Shown here piece by piece: positions 1-9,129 of a stretch of 64,000 nucleotides of DNA. This DNA comes from Rhizobium binae (lineage in GTDB: Bacteria; Pseudomonadota; Alphaproteobacteria; Rhizobiales; Rhizobiaceae). The DNA is taken from positions 2,545,001 through 2,609,000 of the forward strand of contig NZ_CP071604.1 in the NCBI RefSeq assembly GCF_017357225.1. Reading direction: 5' to 3'. The position numbers were made by a program, and so were the translations under genes. The stretch's first letter is position 1. Each line of letters starts with the position of its first letter. The notes beneath the pieces are model-generated. The model saw nothing but the letters and a program-made list of their open reading frames with translations, was not told the origin of the DNA and did no database searches.

Positions 1-42
1 CTGGACCACGATCATGTCATCGTGGATGGGACGGCGCATTGA
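1..42 (+). CDS. 3' end of an unidentified gene (partial)
   Basis: Frame 1 is open from the window edge to a TGA at 40-42 and encodes LDHDHVIVDGTAH. The codon usage is compatible with a real C-terminus, but 13 residues are too few to assign a family. It could also be chance. Confidence 0.25.
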   Translation: MDHDHVIVDGTAH

Positions 43-129
43 AGCTGGCGGACCTGCGCGAAAGACATTGCATCGTGATGCGCCATGGCCCGAGAGAGAC
101 TGATTGTGTGATGCCGACGCCCAAGAGAG

Positions 130-275
130 CCTCATCCTGAGGTGCGCAGCCCATAGGGCTGAGCCTCGAAGAGCGACGCGGGCGCTCCCGCTAAGGCGCA
201 ACCATCTTGAGCAAAGACGGAGGCAGCGTTGCGGCAACTTCGAGGCGATCCTGCGGATCGCACCTCAGGACGAGG
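130..275. repeat. Palindromic intergenic repeat, copy 1 (RIME/REP-like)
   Basis: Positions 130-146 (CCTCATCCTGAGGTGCG) pair with 259-275 with a single mismatch, and CCTCGAAG at 164-171 pairs with CTTCGAGG at 238-245. The whole block can fold into one long interrupted hairpin. The same motif family occurs at 62890-63030. Such CCTCATCCTGAGG elements are widespread in rhizobial intergenic DNA. This copy lies just downstream of the SorC-type gene, so it may also help end transcription. Confidence 0.75.
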
Positions 276-299
276 ACCCGTGGAGGATGCCGCTGCCAA

Positions 300-1253
300 T
301 CAGTCGATCAATCGCTGCGCGGTAAACTTGTCCGTAACGAGCATGTCGATGACCCCGACGCGGAGCGCGCCTGCGATAGCGTCGGTCTTTTTGGCTCCGC
401 CGGCCAGAGCAATGACCCGGTCCACCCGTTCGAGATCTTCAAGGGGCAGTCCTATGACCCGGTCGTCCAGGGGCGTCTTGACCGGCTTGCCGTTCTTATC
501 GAAGAAGCGGAGCGAGATATCGCCGACGGCGCCCGCTTCCGCGAGGTCGGACAGTTCGCGCGAGGAAAAGATGTTGCCAGATCGGGCGAGAAGTTCGGAG
601 GGTTCGACGGCGCCGATGCCGACGATCGCGAGCGTTATGCTGCCGAATAGGTCCATCGTCTCGCGGACGAACGGGTCGGCCTGCATCAGAAGTTTTGCCT
701 CTCTTGATGTCGTAACGCCCTGAACCGGGAGCAGTTTCGGCTCGGCGCCGGTCAGGCGCGCAAGCCGCGTGGTCAGCTGCGTCGCATGCGTCTGCACGGA
801 AGGATCGCCCATGCCTCCCAGGGTCTGGACGACATACTTCGCCTGAGCGCTTTTCTGCGGATGAATGTTCTCGACCATCTTGAAGATCGTCTGGCTCCAG
901 CTCGAAACGCCGATGATCTCCCCTGGCGAGAGCGTCACCTCCAGCAGATGAGCCGCTGCCTCTCCGATGCGGGCCATAATGGCGCCGTCCCGGTCTTCCG
1001 TGCACTCGACGACGATCGCCTCCGGCAGATCGTATTTTTCGCGAAGCGCGCGCTCGAGCTCGCTATAGGTGCCGACGGGAGGGATCACGCTGGTTCTGAC
1101 GATATCTTCGGCCTCGGCGCGCTTCAACATACGCGATACTGTCGCCTGCGACAGCCGAAGGTGCTCCGCGATCTCCGCCTGTCGCCGCCCCTCTATGTGG
1201 TACATCTGGGCGACCCTTGAAATGAGACGGAGTTCATTGAGGCGAGTCATCAC
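300..1253 (-). CDS. SorC/DeoR-family sugar-responsive transcriptional regulator
   Basis: The 317-residue protein has an N-terminal helix-turn-helix (about residues 24-44, RQAEIAEHLRLSQATVSRML), followed by the sugar-phosphate-binding domain typical of SorC regulators (about 60-317). The length fits the family. The start is the ATG pair at 1253/1250. It is the last gene of a minus-strand group with the FGGY kinase and the split transketolase. A perfect 16-bp palindrome lies 10 bp upstream of its start, which suggests autoregulation. Its ligand is probably a phosphorylated intermediate of the neighbouring pathway (inference). Confidence 0.9.
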   Translation of the reverse strand: MMTRLNELRLISRVAQMYHIEGRRQAEIAEHLRLSQATVSRMLKRAEAEDIVRTSVIPPVGTYSELERALREKYDLPEAIVVECTEDRDGAIMARIGEAAAHLLEVTLSPGEIIGVSSWSQTIFKMVENIHPQKSAQAKYVVQTLGGMGDPSVQTHATQLTTRLARLTGAEPKLLPVQGVTTSREAKLLMQADPFVRETMDLFGSITLAIVGIGAVEPSELLARSGNIFSSRELSDLAEAGAVGDISLRFFDKNGKPVKTPLDDRVIGLPLEDLERVDRVIALAGGAKKTDAIAGALRVGVIDMLVTDKFTAQRLID

Positions 1254-1263
1254 TGATCCCAGA

Positions 1264-1279
1264 GTGAATTTTTATTCAC
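1264..1279. promoter_or_regulatory. Palindromic operator candidate, site 1
   Basis: The sequence GTGAATTTTTATTCAC has perfect 6-bp arms around TTTT. It lies between the regulator start (1253) and the kinase stop (1272) and overlaps the last kinase codons. Near-identical 16-mers occur at 4583-4598 and 4724-4739, upstream of the other two transcription units of this module, so it is best read as the binding site of the SorC-type regulator. Confidence 0.6.
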
Positions 1280-2738
1280 CTTTAGCCTGTGTTTCGCGGG
1301 ACGTCGAGCGGGCGAGCGCATCTTTCCAGGTATCGAGAAGCACCGCGCGGTCCACGGGTTGCGGCTCGATGGTTTGCGTGTTTCGTGGCAGCTTCGCAAC
1401 GATGTCGAGATCGCTCCACAAGCCGAGTGACAGCCCCGCCAAATAGGCAGCACCCAGAGCCGAGGCTTCGGGCGCTTCGCATTGGATCACTGGATGTTCG
1501 ATGAGGTTCGAGACGCACTGCATCAAGAAGCGATTCTGGCTCGGTCCGCCGTCCACGTAGAGCGCGCCGAGTTCGCCGCCGCTTTGCGCCCGCATAGCCG
1601 CGATCACATCATGCACCTGGAAAGCGATGGAATCGGTTACCGACCGCGCCATCTGCGCGCGTGATGTATTGAAGTTGATCTGGGAGAACAGGGCACGAGC
1701 GTCGGGATTCCAGTAAGGTGCGCCCAATCCCACAAACGCGGGCACGAAACCGGGTCCACCTGGCTCGGCGCTCGCCGCAAGTTCGAAAAGGGCGGCCACG
1801 TCAACCAGGCCGAGAATATCAGCCATCCAGGGAAGACTGGCGGCGCAAACGAGGATATTGCCCTCGAAAGCGAAAGTCGGCTTTCCCGCGATGCGCCATG
1901 CGACGGTGGTTGTGATACCGTTGCGCGGGGCGAGGAATTGCGGCAGCGTCGTCATGACCGAAGAGCCGGTTCCGAAGGTCACCTTGCCGTCGCCCGGCTT
2001 GAATGCTCCATGGCCGAAAAGGGCCGCGTGGCTGTCTCCGATCGCGGCCATCACAGGCGTACCGTCGGGCACGCCTGGCAATCCTTGCGTCCTGCCGAAA
2101 TCGGCTGAGCTGTCGAGCACTTCCGGCAGGAGCGCGATATCGACGCCGAAGATCTCGCCAAGTTCCTCACTCCATTTCTGTTCCCGGAGGTCGAACAACT
2201 GGCTCCTGGCGGCATTCGAAGCGTCGCAGACATGCCGGCGTCCGCCCGTCAGGCAGTGGACGAGCCAACTGTCGACGGTTCCCAATTGCACCGGCCGCCC
2301 GGCCGGAATCCGGTCGAGCAACCATCGGAATTTCGAACCCGGGAACATCGGATCCAGCGGCAGGCCGGTCAGCGCCTGCACACGGTCAAGGCGGCCTTCG
2401 GCAATCAGACGTTCGCAATCCTGCGCCGTTCGACGGCACTGCCAGCTGACCACCGGCCCAAGCGCGTCTCCCGTTTCGGCGTCCCAGGCTGTGACGGACT
2501 CGCGCTGATTGGAAATGGCAATGGCCTCGATCGTCGCATCGGGGCTGGCCGTCAGGCAGGCGTCGACCGCTTCGCCGACCGAGGCGTAAAGCCGGCGTGG
2601 GTCTTGTTCGACCCAGCCCTCCCTCGGATAGGAGATGCCGACAGGAGACGAACCCCTGCCGACGATTTCTCCCCTCTCGGAAACGAGAACTGCCTTTGAA
2701 TTGGTCGTGCCCTGGTCGACTGCCAGAATTGCCCGCAT
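1272..2738 (-). CDS. FGGY-family carbohydrate kinase
   Basis: The 488-residue protein has the actin-like ATPase fold of the FGGY family. DQGTTNSK at residues 8-15 is the N-terminal phosphate loop, and YVDGGPSQN in the last quarter is the C-terminal ATP site. It resembles glycerol, erythritol and xylulose kinases, but the substrate cannot be read from sequence. The ATG at 2738 is chosen because GGAGG sits 5 bp upstream; a GTG at 2750 would place the ribosome site inside the gene. It follows the transketolase genes, so it probably makes the ketose phosphate that the transketolase cleaves (inference). Confidence 0.9.
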   Translation of the reverse strand: MRAILAVDQGTTNSKAVLVSERGEIVGRGSSPVGISYPREGWVEQDPRRLYASVGEAVDACLTASPDATIEAIAISNQRESVTAWDAETGDALGPVVSWQCRRTAQDCERLIAEGRLDRVQALTGLPLDPMFPGSKFRWLLDRIPAGRPVQLGTVDSWLVHCLTGGRRHVCDASNAARSQLFDLREQKWSEELGEIFGVDIALLPEVLDSSADFGRTQGLPGVPDGTPVMAAIGDSHAALFGHGAFKPGDGKVTFGTGSSVMTTLPQFLAPRNGITTTVAWRIAGKPTFAFEGNILVCAASLPWMADILGLVDVAALFELAASAEPGGPGFVPAFVGLGAPYWNPDARALFSQINFNTSRAQMARSVTDSIAFQVHDVIAAMRAQSGGELGALYVDGGPSQNRFLMQCVSNLIEHPVIQCEAPEASALGAAYLAGLSLGLWSDLDIVAKLPRNTQTIEPQPVDRAVLLDTWKDALARSTSRETQAKGE

Positions 2739-2807
2739 TCTATCCTCCACAGATCAGGCGCCGGCCGCGGCGGCAAAATGGGCCTGGCCGCTTCACGCGA
2801 TCCCCAG

Positions 2808-3764
2808 TTACTTACGCTTGATCAGCGCCTGAGCAGCGTCGGCGATTGCCGATGGTGACATTCCGTATTCGTCGAGCAGGAACTCTGCCGAACCGGTCGG
2901 AGCGTAGACGCCGGGAACGCCGAGACGCTTCATCGGCACCGGAGCATTGTCGACCACCACTTCTGCCACCGCGGAGCCGAGCCCGCCAAAGATCGAATGC
3001 TCCTCGGCTGTGACGATCGCCCCGGTTTCCCTAGCCGCGGCGATGATCGCCTCCTCGTCGATCGGACGAACCGTTGCGAGGTTGAGCACCCTGGCGTCGA
3101 TGCCTCGGTCGGCGAGAATCTCGGCAGCCTTCACAATGCGATGCGTCAAGGTGCCGTTGGCGATCAGGGTGACATCGGATCCCTGGCGAAGGAGATTCGC
3201 CTTGCCGAGTTCGAACTTGTGCCCCTCCGGAAGAAGGTCGGGCACGCCGACCCGCGACAGACGCAGGAAGCAGGGCCCGCTGTAGGTCGCTGCCCAGTCA
3301 ACGGCAGCAGCGGTTTCGATCCGGTCGCAAGGCGCAATAACGGGAAGATTGGGCAGGACGCGCGTCCAGGCGAAGTCTTCGATCGAGTGATGGGTCGGAC
3401 CAAGTTCGCCATATGCCATTCCGGAAGAGATACCCACCAGCTTGACGTTGGCGTTCGAGTAGGAAATGTCGGCCTTGATCTGCTCCAGCGACCGCCCCGT
3501 GAGAAACGGGGCAGCGCCGCACACGAAGGGCAGTCGTCCGCCATTGGCGAGCCCAGCTCCGACGCCGACCATGTTCTGCTCGGCGATGCCGACGTTGACG
3601 AGGCGTTCAGGAAACCTCGACTTGAAGCCGCCGAGTTTGGAGGAGCCGACGGAGTCGTTGCAGACGGCGACGATCGTTTCGTTTTCGGCTGCCAGCCGCT
3701 CGAGCGTGGAGGCGAATGCATCGCGGCAATCGTGAAGCTTGGGTGGGTTAACGGGCGCGTTCAT
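2808..3764 (-). CDS. Transketolase, C-terminal subunit (Pyr and C-terminal domains)
   Basis: The 318-residue protein carries the pyrimidine-binding domain and C-terminal domain of a transketolase. GIAEQNMVGVGAG at 59-71 contains the catalytic glutamate (E62) that activates thiamine diphosphate. It is the usual size for the C-half of a split transketolase and must pair with the adjacent N-half. Its ATG shares one base with the TAA of that gene (TAATG), so the two subunits are translationally coupled. The enzyme would transfer a two-carbon ketol unit between a ketose phosphate and an aldose phosphate. Confidence 0.92.
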   Translation of the reverse strand: MNAPVNPPKLHDCRDAFASTLERLAAENETIVAVCNDSVGSSKLGGFKSRFPERLVNVGIAEQNMVGVGAGLANGGRLPFVCGAAPFLTGRSLEQIKADISYSNANVKLVGISSGMAYGELGPTHHSIEDFAWTRVLPNLPVIAPCDRIETAAAVDWAATYSGPCFLRLSRVGVPDLLPEGHKFELGKANLLRQGSDVTLIANGTLTHRIVKAAEILADRGIDARVLNLATVRPIDEEAIIAAARETGAIVTAEEHSIFGGLGSAVAEVVVDNAPVPMKRLGVPGVYAPTGSAEFLLDEYGMSPSAIADAAQALIKRK

Positions 3765-4573
3765 TACAGTGCCTCCGACAATTCTGCCAATGCAATTTCG
3801 TATTGTTCCCTACTCGGCACCTTATGGTGCCACTCGACCCGGTCCTGCATGAAGGAGATTCCGTGCCCCTTGTTGGTATGGGCGACAATGCAATGCGGTC
3901 TTGACCCCCGGTATTCGAGGGCCGGAACGATTTCGCGCATAGCGTTGCCGTCGATGTCGGTGACCTCCCAGCCGAAGGCTTCGAGCTTCGGACGAAGCGG
4001 AGCCAAATCGTTGGTTTCGGCAAGCGCAGCACCCTGCTGGAACCTGTTGTGATCGATGATCAACGTCAAGTTATCGAGCTTGAACTGGGCTGCTGCCATG
4101 ATCGCTTCCCAGTTGGAGCCTTCCTGCATCTCACCATCGCCGGTGACGACATAGGTATGATATCTTGCGCCTGAGAGCTTGGCGGCTTTCGCCATTCCCA
4201 CTGCAACAGGAAGGCCGTGGCCGAGCGGACCGGTATTCGTTTCGACACCAGGAACCTTGTTGCAGTTCGGATGCCCGTTCAGCCTCGAATGCGGCTGCAG
4301 GAAGGTGGAAACCTCTTCCTCCGGGATGAAGCCGCGTTTTGCGAGCGTCACATAGAGAGCGCAGGCCGTGTGTCCCTTTGAAAGGACGAATCTGTCGCGG
4401 TCGGGACGTTTTGGCTGATCCGGCCAGACGTTCAGCACACGAAAATAGAGCGCCGCCAAAATGTCGATGACCGACATTTCCCCGCCGATATGGCCGGCGC
4501 CCGCTTCAAATACCGCTTGGAGATCGCGCAATCGGATCTCCCGGGCGATGCGCTCAAGTTCTGTCGTGTCCAT
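3764..4573 (-). CDS. Transketolase, N-terminal subunit (thiamine-diphosphate PP domain)
   Basis: The 269-residue protein has the conserved transketolase histidines (H28, SKGH at 65-68, GPLGHG at 115-120). The thiamine-diphosphate/Mg motif starts at GDG 145-147 and ends in DHN about 30 residues later. The start at 4573 is preferred over the ATG at 4588 because only it has a ribosome site (GAGGAA). It is the first gene of the minus-strand operon transketolase-N, transketolase-C, kinase, regulator. An operator-like palindrome lies immediately upstream of its ribosome site. Split transketolases of this type often serve dedicated sugar pathways, for example apulose-4-phosphate transketolase. Confidence 0.93.
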   Translation of the reverse strand: MDTTELERIAREIRLRDLQAVFEAGAGHIGGEMSVIDILAALYFRVLNVWPDQPKRPDRDRFVLSKGHTACALYVTLAKRGFIPEEEVSTFLQPHSRLNGHPNCNKVPGVETNTGPLGHGLPVAVGMAKAAKLSGARYHTYVVTGDGEMQEGSNWEAIMAAAQFKLDNLTLIIDHNRFQQGAALAETNDLAPLRPKLEAFGWEVTDIDGNAMREIVPALEYRGSRPHCIVAHTNKGHGISFMQDRVEWHHKVPSREQYEIALAELSEAL

Positions 4574-4582
4574 GGCTTCCTC

Positions 4583-4616
4583 GTGCATAAATATTCACTA
4601 ACCAATATTTTTGCAC
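4583..4616. promoter_or_regulatory. Operator candidate, site 2 (extended inverted repeat)
   Basis: The 16-mer GTGCATAAATATTCAC at 4583-4598 matches the GTGAAT-N4-ATTCAC pattern with one mismatch. In addition 4583-4595 and 4604-4616 form 13-bp arms with one mismatch around an 8-bp loop. The site abuts the ribosome-binding site of the transketolase operon, a position well suited to repression. Confidence 0.6.
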
Positions 4617-4680
4617 AACATGCCGATTAGTCAAGCCTCTAAGCGAGGGTCATTCACGACTGCCGAGGGAGAAAACCCTG

Positions 4681-4739
4681 TTGACAGCCGAAAGGCAAAT
4701 TGTTAATGAATTTTCCAGCGGACGTGAATAATTATTCTC
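4681..4739 (+). promoter_or_regulatory. Importer promoter region with operator candidate, site 3
   Basis: A consensus -35 hexamer TTGACA lies at 4681-4686; no good -10 hexamer is obvious at 16-18 bp. GTGAATAATTATTCTC at 4724-4739 repeats the 16-bp operator pattern with one mismatch. It would lie near or just after the start of transcription of the permease gene (ATG 4785), as expected for a repressor site. Confidence 0.5.
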
Positions 4740-4784
4740 CGCTGCGAAAATATCGGATACAAGCCTAAAGCATGGGGAGGAGCA

Positions 4785-5765
4785 ATGGTGGCGCTCGATA
4801 TCAATGAACACAGGCTTTCGTCCGGCGCTTGGCTCGGTAAGCTCAAGGGGGTCACCGGTCCGCTCGTGGGATTGCTCGCGCTGTGCATCTTTCTGAGCTT
4901 CAGCACAGACACGTTTCTTTCGGTTCGAAACGGCCTCAATATCCTCGACCAGATCACCGTCCTCGGCATCATGGCGGTTGGCATGACGTTCGTCATCCTG
5001 ATCGGCGGCATCGATCTCTCCGTCGGCTCGGCACTCGCCCTGGCGATGATGGTCATGGGCTGGACCGCCAACGTCGCTGGTCTGCCGCTGCCTGTCGGGA
5101 TCGCCCTTGCGCTGATCGCCTCGGCGGTATCGGGCCTTATCGTTGGGCTTTTGGTGACGCAATTCAGGGTTCCAGCCTTCATCGCCACGCTTGCGATGAT
5201 GTCGGCGGCGCGCGGCGTGGCGAACATGATCACCGACGGTCAGCAGATCGTCGGATTCCCCGACTGGTTCATGATGCTCGCCATCGATCGCCATTTCGGC
5301 GTCATGACCGCCACGGTCTTCCTCATGCTCGCGGTCGTTCTCGCGGCGTGGCTCTTCCTGCACTTCCGCTCCGAAGGCCGCATGCTCTATGCGGTGGGCG
5401 GCAACCCCGAAGTCGCGCGCCTGGCCGGCATCAACGTCCCGCTGGTAACGATATCAGTCTATGTCGTGAGCGCCGTGCTTGCGGGGCTTGCAGGCATCGT
5501 GCTCGCCGCCCGCCTGGATTCCGTCCAGCCGTCCAGCGGTCTGGGTTATGAACTGGACACCATCGCCGCGGTCGTCATCGGCGGGACTTCGCTCTCCGGC
5601 GGGGCGGGTGGGATCGGGGGAACGTTGATCGGTGTGCTGATCATCGGCGTGCTTCGCAACGGTCTCAACCTTCTCAACGTCTCGCCCTTCCTTCAGCAAG
5701 TGATCATCGGGATCGTCATCGTGCTCGCGGTCGGCGCAGAGACCATTCGTCGGCGTCGCGCCTGA
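4785..5765 (+). CDS. Sugar ABC transporter permease (RbsC-like)
   Basis: The 326-residue very hydrophobic protein has 8-10 membrane segments and the BPD_transp_2 layout of ribose/xylose-type permeases, with the GGIDLSVGS motif and GGTSLSGGAGG near the C-terminus. A strong ribosome site (GGGGAGGAG) precedes the ATG. It is the first gene of the importer operon; the order permease, binding protein, ATPase is less common than binding protein first. It would form the homodimeric channel for the ATPase at 6840. Confidence 0.93.
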   Translation: MVALDINEHRLSSGAWLGKLKGVTGPLVGLLALCIFLSFSTDTFLSVRNGLNILDQITVLGIMAVGMTFVILIGGIDLSVGSALALAMMVMGWTANVAGLPLPVGIALALIASAVSGLIVGLLVTQFRVPAFIATLAMMSAARGVANMITDGQQIVGFPDWFMMLAIDRHFGVMTATVFLMLAVVLAAWLFLHFRSEGRMLYAVGGNPEVARLAGINVPLVTISVYVVSAVLAGLAGIVLAARLDSVQPSSGLGYELDTIAAVVIGGTSLSGGAGGIGGTLIGVLIIGVLRNGLNLLNVSPFLQQVIIGIVIVLAVGAETIRRRRA

Positions 5766-5881
5766 CGTGCATGATCCGCCGCGTTGGCGGAAGCGGAATT
5801 CCGTCCCGGAACTTTGGGGCGGATCAATAACCCCAGGGGGAGGACATACCCTAGGGTCCATCAAACAACGGAGGAACTACA

Positions 5882-6811
5882 ATGAAAATTGCGCGCACCA
5901 TGCTCGCATCCGCTGCACTGCTCGGTCTCATGCTCGGTCCCGTCCACGCGGCGGAACTGAAGAAGCTTGGGCTGGCCGTTGCCAACCTTCAGGCAAACTT
6001 CTTCAACCAGATCAAGCAATCGGTCGAGGCCGAAGCCAAGAAGCGCGGCATCGAGGTCATCACCGTCGACGCAAAGGGCGACGGGCCGACGCAGGTCAAC
6101 CAGATCCAGGATCTCCTGACCCAGAAAATCGACGCGCTGATCTACATTCCGGCCGGTGCGGCAGCGGCGACCGTTCCGGTCAAGCTTGCGAAGAACGCCG
6201 GCATCCCCGTCGTCAACGTCGACCGCAACGCCGAGGGCGCGCCTGGCGATACATTCCTCGCAACGGATTCTGTGGCATCGGCCAAGGCAGTGTGCGACTA
6301 CATTTTGAAGGAAGCCGGCGGCAAGGGGAAGATGGTCATCATCCACGGCCAGAAGGGCACGACGCCGGAAGTCGATCGCTCGAAGGGCTGCGGTGAATCG
6401 CTCAAGGCCTATCCCGATGTGAAGGTTGTCGCCGAGCAATATTCGAACATCTGGAGCCAGGACGAAGGCTTCCAGATCATGCAGAATATGCTGCAGGCGA
6501 ACCCAGATGTCTCGATCGTCTTCGCACAGGCCGATGGTCTCGCGCTTGGCGCCGCTCAAGCAATCAAGGTCGCAAATCCCTCGCAGAAGATCGTGGTCGG
6601 CGGCTTCGACGGCGACACGGCGGCTCTCGAAGCGCTCAGCAAGGGCGTCTTCAACGTGACGGCGACGCAGCAGACGCAGAAAATGGGCCGCGATGCGGTC
6701 GAAAACGCCGCCAAGCTTGTCGCCGGTGAAAAAGTGCCGCCGGTACAGCTCTTGGATGCCACGCTGACCACCAAGGAAAACGTCGCAGGCTTCATCGCCA
6801 ACCATCCGTAA
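5882..6811 (+). CDS. Periplasmic sugar-binding protein (Peripla_BP_4 type)
   Basis: The 309-residue protein has a clear Sec signal (residues 1-23, cleavage after GPVHA) followed by a type I periplasmic binding fold similar to RbsB. Features include FFNQIKQ near the mature N-terminus, VVNVDRN in the ligand cleft region and GGFDGD late in the protein. GGAGG precedes the ATG. It captures the sugar or polyol for the flanking permease and ATPase. The 116-bp gap before it contains only short hairpins. Confidence 0.93.
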   Translation: MKIARTMLASAALLGLMLGPVHAAELKKLGLAVANLQANFFNQIKQSVEAEAKKRGIEVITVDAKGDGPTQVNQIQDLLTQKIDALIYIPAGAAAATVPVKLAKNAGIPVVNVDRNAEGAPGDTFLATDSVASAKAVCDYILKEAGGKGKMVIIHGQKGTTPEVDRSKGCGESLKAYPDVKVVAEQYSNIWSQDEGFQIMQNMLQANPDVSIVFAQADGLALGAAQAIKVANPSQKIVVGGFDGDTAALEALSKGVFNVTATQQTQKMGRDAVENAAKLVAGEKVPPVQLLDATLTTKENVAGFIANHP

Positions 6812-6839
6812 TGAAGTCGAGGTCTTGAGGAGGTGTGCC

Positions 6840-8318
6840 GTGACTGATCCAGTTCTTTCCCTGAGGGGCATATCCAAGTGGTATGGGCCGCTGCCGGTGC
6901 TGAAGAATGTCAGCCTGGACGTCTATCCCGGTGAAGTGGTTGCACTTCTCGGCGAAAACGGTGCGGGCAAGTCGACGCTGTCGGGCATCATTGCCGGCTC
7001 ACGCACACCATCCGAGGGATCGATGACATGGCTGGGGCAGCCTTATGCCCCGGCCACCCCACGCGAAGCGATCGACAAGGGCGTCGTCCTGATCCATCAG
7101 GAACTGCAGCTTCTGCCGCAGCTGTCAATCGCGGAAAACGTCTTCATCGGACGCTGGCCTATGAAGAACGGCGTCGTTGACCGGGCTCAGATGGTTCGCC
7201 GAGCCCAGGATCAACTCGCGCGTTTGAACCTTCATGTTCCGGCAACACGGATGGTCGCCGGCCTTTCCACCGCAAATCAACAGCTCATCGAGATCGCCAA
7301 GGCGCTCGCTCTCAACGCCAAGCTCCTGATCCTTGATGAGCCGACAGCCGCCCTTGGCGGCGCGGAGACGGAAGCTCTGTTCGAACAGGTTCGCAAGCTT
7401 CGCTCGGAGGGTGTGGGCATCGTCTACATCTCCCACCGCATGGAAGAGATCAAGCAGATAACAGACCGGATCGTCGTTCTTCGCGACGGGGAGCGGGTGC
7501 AGGAATTCTCGGACAGCGCCACCCCGGTTCGAACTATTGTCGAAAGCATGGTCGGACGCCCGCTTGATCGTCTGTTCCCTACCCTGCCCGTTCCGACGGA
7601 CCGTCCGGTCCTCGAGGTGTCCGGGCTGAGCTCGCCGGATGGCTCGTTCCGTAACGTTACCTTCGAGGTGCGGGCCGGAGAAATTCTCGGCATCGCCGGG
7701 CTGGTCGGCGCCGGCCGCACTGAACTGGTGCGTGCGATTTCGGGAGCCGATCCGATCAGTGCAGGTTCGATCAAGCTGCAAGGCGAAGAACTCACGCTGC
7801 GCGATCCGGCCGACGCGATCGCCAAGGGCATCGTGATGGTTCCGGAAGACCGCAAGGAGCAGGGCCTGATCGTCGGGCACCGGATCAGCGAGAACATTAT
7901 CTACGCCAATCTGGATAAACTCGGCGGCGGCTGGATTACGCCGCGCGTCAAGCGCTCCTTTGCGGAAAAGGCTGTGGCCAAGTTCGGCGTCAAGGGCCGT
8001 GCCGAGCAATACGCTTCCGATCTTTCCGGCGGCAACCAGCAGAAGGTCGTGATCGCGAAGTGGCTCCTGCGCGATCCCAAGGTCGTCGTTCTCGACGAAC
8101 CGACACGAGGCATCGACGTCGGCGCCCGCGCTGGCATCTACGATATCATCGTCAACCTTGCCAAACAGGGTGTGGCCGTCATCGTCGTAAGCTCGGACCT
8201 CGAGGAAATTCTCGGCGTTTCCAATCGCATTCTCGTGCTTGCCCAAGGCAAGCAGGCAGGCATCCTCGATCGTGACCAGGCAAATGACGTCTCGGTCATG
8301 GAGTTGGCGACCATCTAA
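6840..8318 (+). CDS. Sugar ABC transporter, double ATP-binding protein (RbsA/MglA-like)
   Basis: The 492-residue protein has two fused ABC ATPase domains. Domain 1 has Walker A GENGAGKST at 38-46 and Walker B LLILDEPTAAL. Domain 2 has the degenerate GLVGAGRTEL loop typical of this family, the LSGGNQQK signature and VVLDEPTRGID. The GTG at 6840 is taken as start because GAGGAGG lies just upstream; an upstream TTG at 6825 would include the ribosome site. It energises the importer formed with the two preceding genes. Confidence 0.93.
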   Translation: MTDPVLSLRGISKWYGPLPVLKNVSLDVYPGEVVALLGENGAGKSTLSGIIAGSRTPSEGSMTWLGQPYAPATPREAIDKGVVLIHQELQLLPQLSIAENVFIGRWPMKNGVVDRAQMVRRAQDQLARLNLHVPATRMVAGLSTANQQLIEIAKALALNAKLLILDEPTAALGGAETEALFEQVRKLRSEGVGIVYISHRMEEIKQITDRIVVLRDGERVQEFSDSATPVRTIVESMVGRPLDRLFPTLPVPTDRPVLEVSGLSSPDGSFRNVTFEVRAGEILGIAGLVGAGRTELVRAISGADPISAGSIKLQGEELTLRDPADAIAKGIVMVPEDRKEQGLIVGHRISENIIYANLDKLGGGWITPRVKRSFAEKAVAKFGVKGRAEQYASDLSGGNQQKVVIAKWLLRDPKVVVLDEPTRGIDVGARAGIYDIIVNLAKQGVAVIVVSSDLEEILGVSNRILVLAQGKQAGILDRDQANDVSVMELATI

Positions 8319-8340
8319 ACAGACAGAGAAAGGAAGAGCG

Positions 8341-9129
8341 GTGTCTGACATCACTCTCAACGCCCCGAAGCTTTTCGACCTCAGCGGCCAGGTTGCCATC
8401 GTAACGGGTGCCGGCAGCGGCATCGGGCAACGCATTGCCATCGGCCTCGCGCAATGCGGCGCCGACGTGGCGCTGCTCGACCGTCGAACCGACGACGGAC
8501 TGGCCAGGACCGCCGAACATATTCGCGCCGCCGGGCGCCGCTCGATCGAGATCGCTGCCGATGTCACGAGCAAATCCTCGCTTGCCGATGCCGTCGCACG
8601 AACCGAAGCGGATCTCGGCGCCCTGACGCTGGCCGTCAACGCCGCAGGCATCGCCAATGCAAACGCAGCGGAAGATATGGAAGAGGATCAATACCAGACG
8701 TTGATGGATATCAACCTGAAAGGCATCTTTCTTTCCTGCCAGGCCGAGGCCCGCGCCATGCTGAAGAATGGACGCGGCTCCATCGTCAATATCGCTTCCA
8801 TGTCGGGCGTGATTGTCAACCGGGGGCTGAGCCAAGCGCACTACAACGCCTCCAAGGCGGGCGTGATCCATATGTCGAAGTCGATGGCGATGGAATGGGT
8901 CGGCCGCGGCATTCGCGTCAACACCATCTCCCCGGGATATACGGCCACGCCCATGAACACCCGTCCGGAGATGGTTCATCAGACCAAGCTCTTCGAAGAG
9001 CAGACCCCGATGCAGCGCATGGCAACGGTCGATGAGATGGTCGGTCCGGCCGTGTTCCTGCTGTCGAACGCCGCAAGCTTCGTGACGGGCGTCGATCTTC
9101 TCGTGGACGGCGGTTTCTGCTGCTGGTGA
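8341..9129 (+). CDS. SDR-family oxidoreductase (sugar or polyol dehydrogenase)
   Basis: The 262-residue classical short-chain dehydrogenase has TGAGSGIG at 22-29 for NAD(P) binding, NAAG, and the catalytic YNASK. The GTG at 8341 follows AAGGAAG at good spacing; longer forms would run back into the ATPase gene, 22 bp upstream. It lies in the importer operon, so it probably oxidises the imported polyol or sugar to a ketose for the kinase (inference). Confidence 0.9.
   Translation: MSDITLNAPKLFDLSGQVAIVTGAGSGIGQRIAIGLAQCGADVALLDRRTDDGLARTAEHIRAAGRRSIEIAADVTSKSSLADAVARTEADLGALTLAVNAAGIANANAAEDMEEDQYQTLMDINLKGIFLSCQAEARAMLKNGRGSIVNIASMSGVIVNRGLSQAHYNASKAGVIHMSKSMAMEWVGRGIRVNTISPGYTATPMNTRPEMVHQTKLFEEQTPMQRMATVDEMVGPAVFLLSNAASFVTGVDLLVDGGFCCW

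Noticed and set aside
5766..5860. Short hairpins between permease and binding-protein genes as a terminator
   Set aside because: The stems are only 5 bp without a T-run, and the genes clearly form one operon.
7125..8657. Long minus-strand frame opposite the sugar ATPase and SDR genes
   Set aside because: It spans two clear plus-strand genes and shows no domain; it is a product of GC-rich codon structure.
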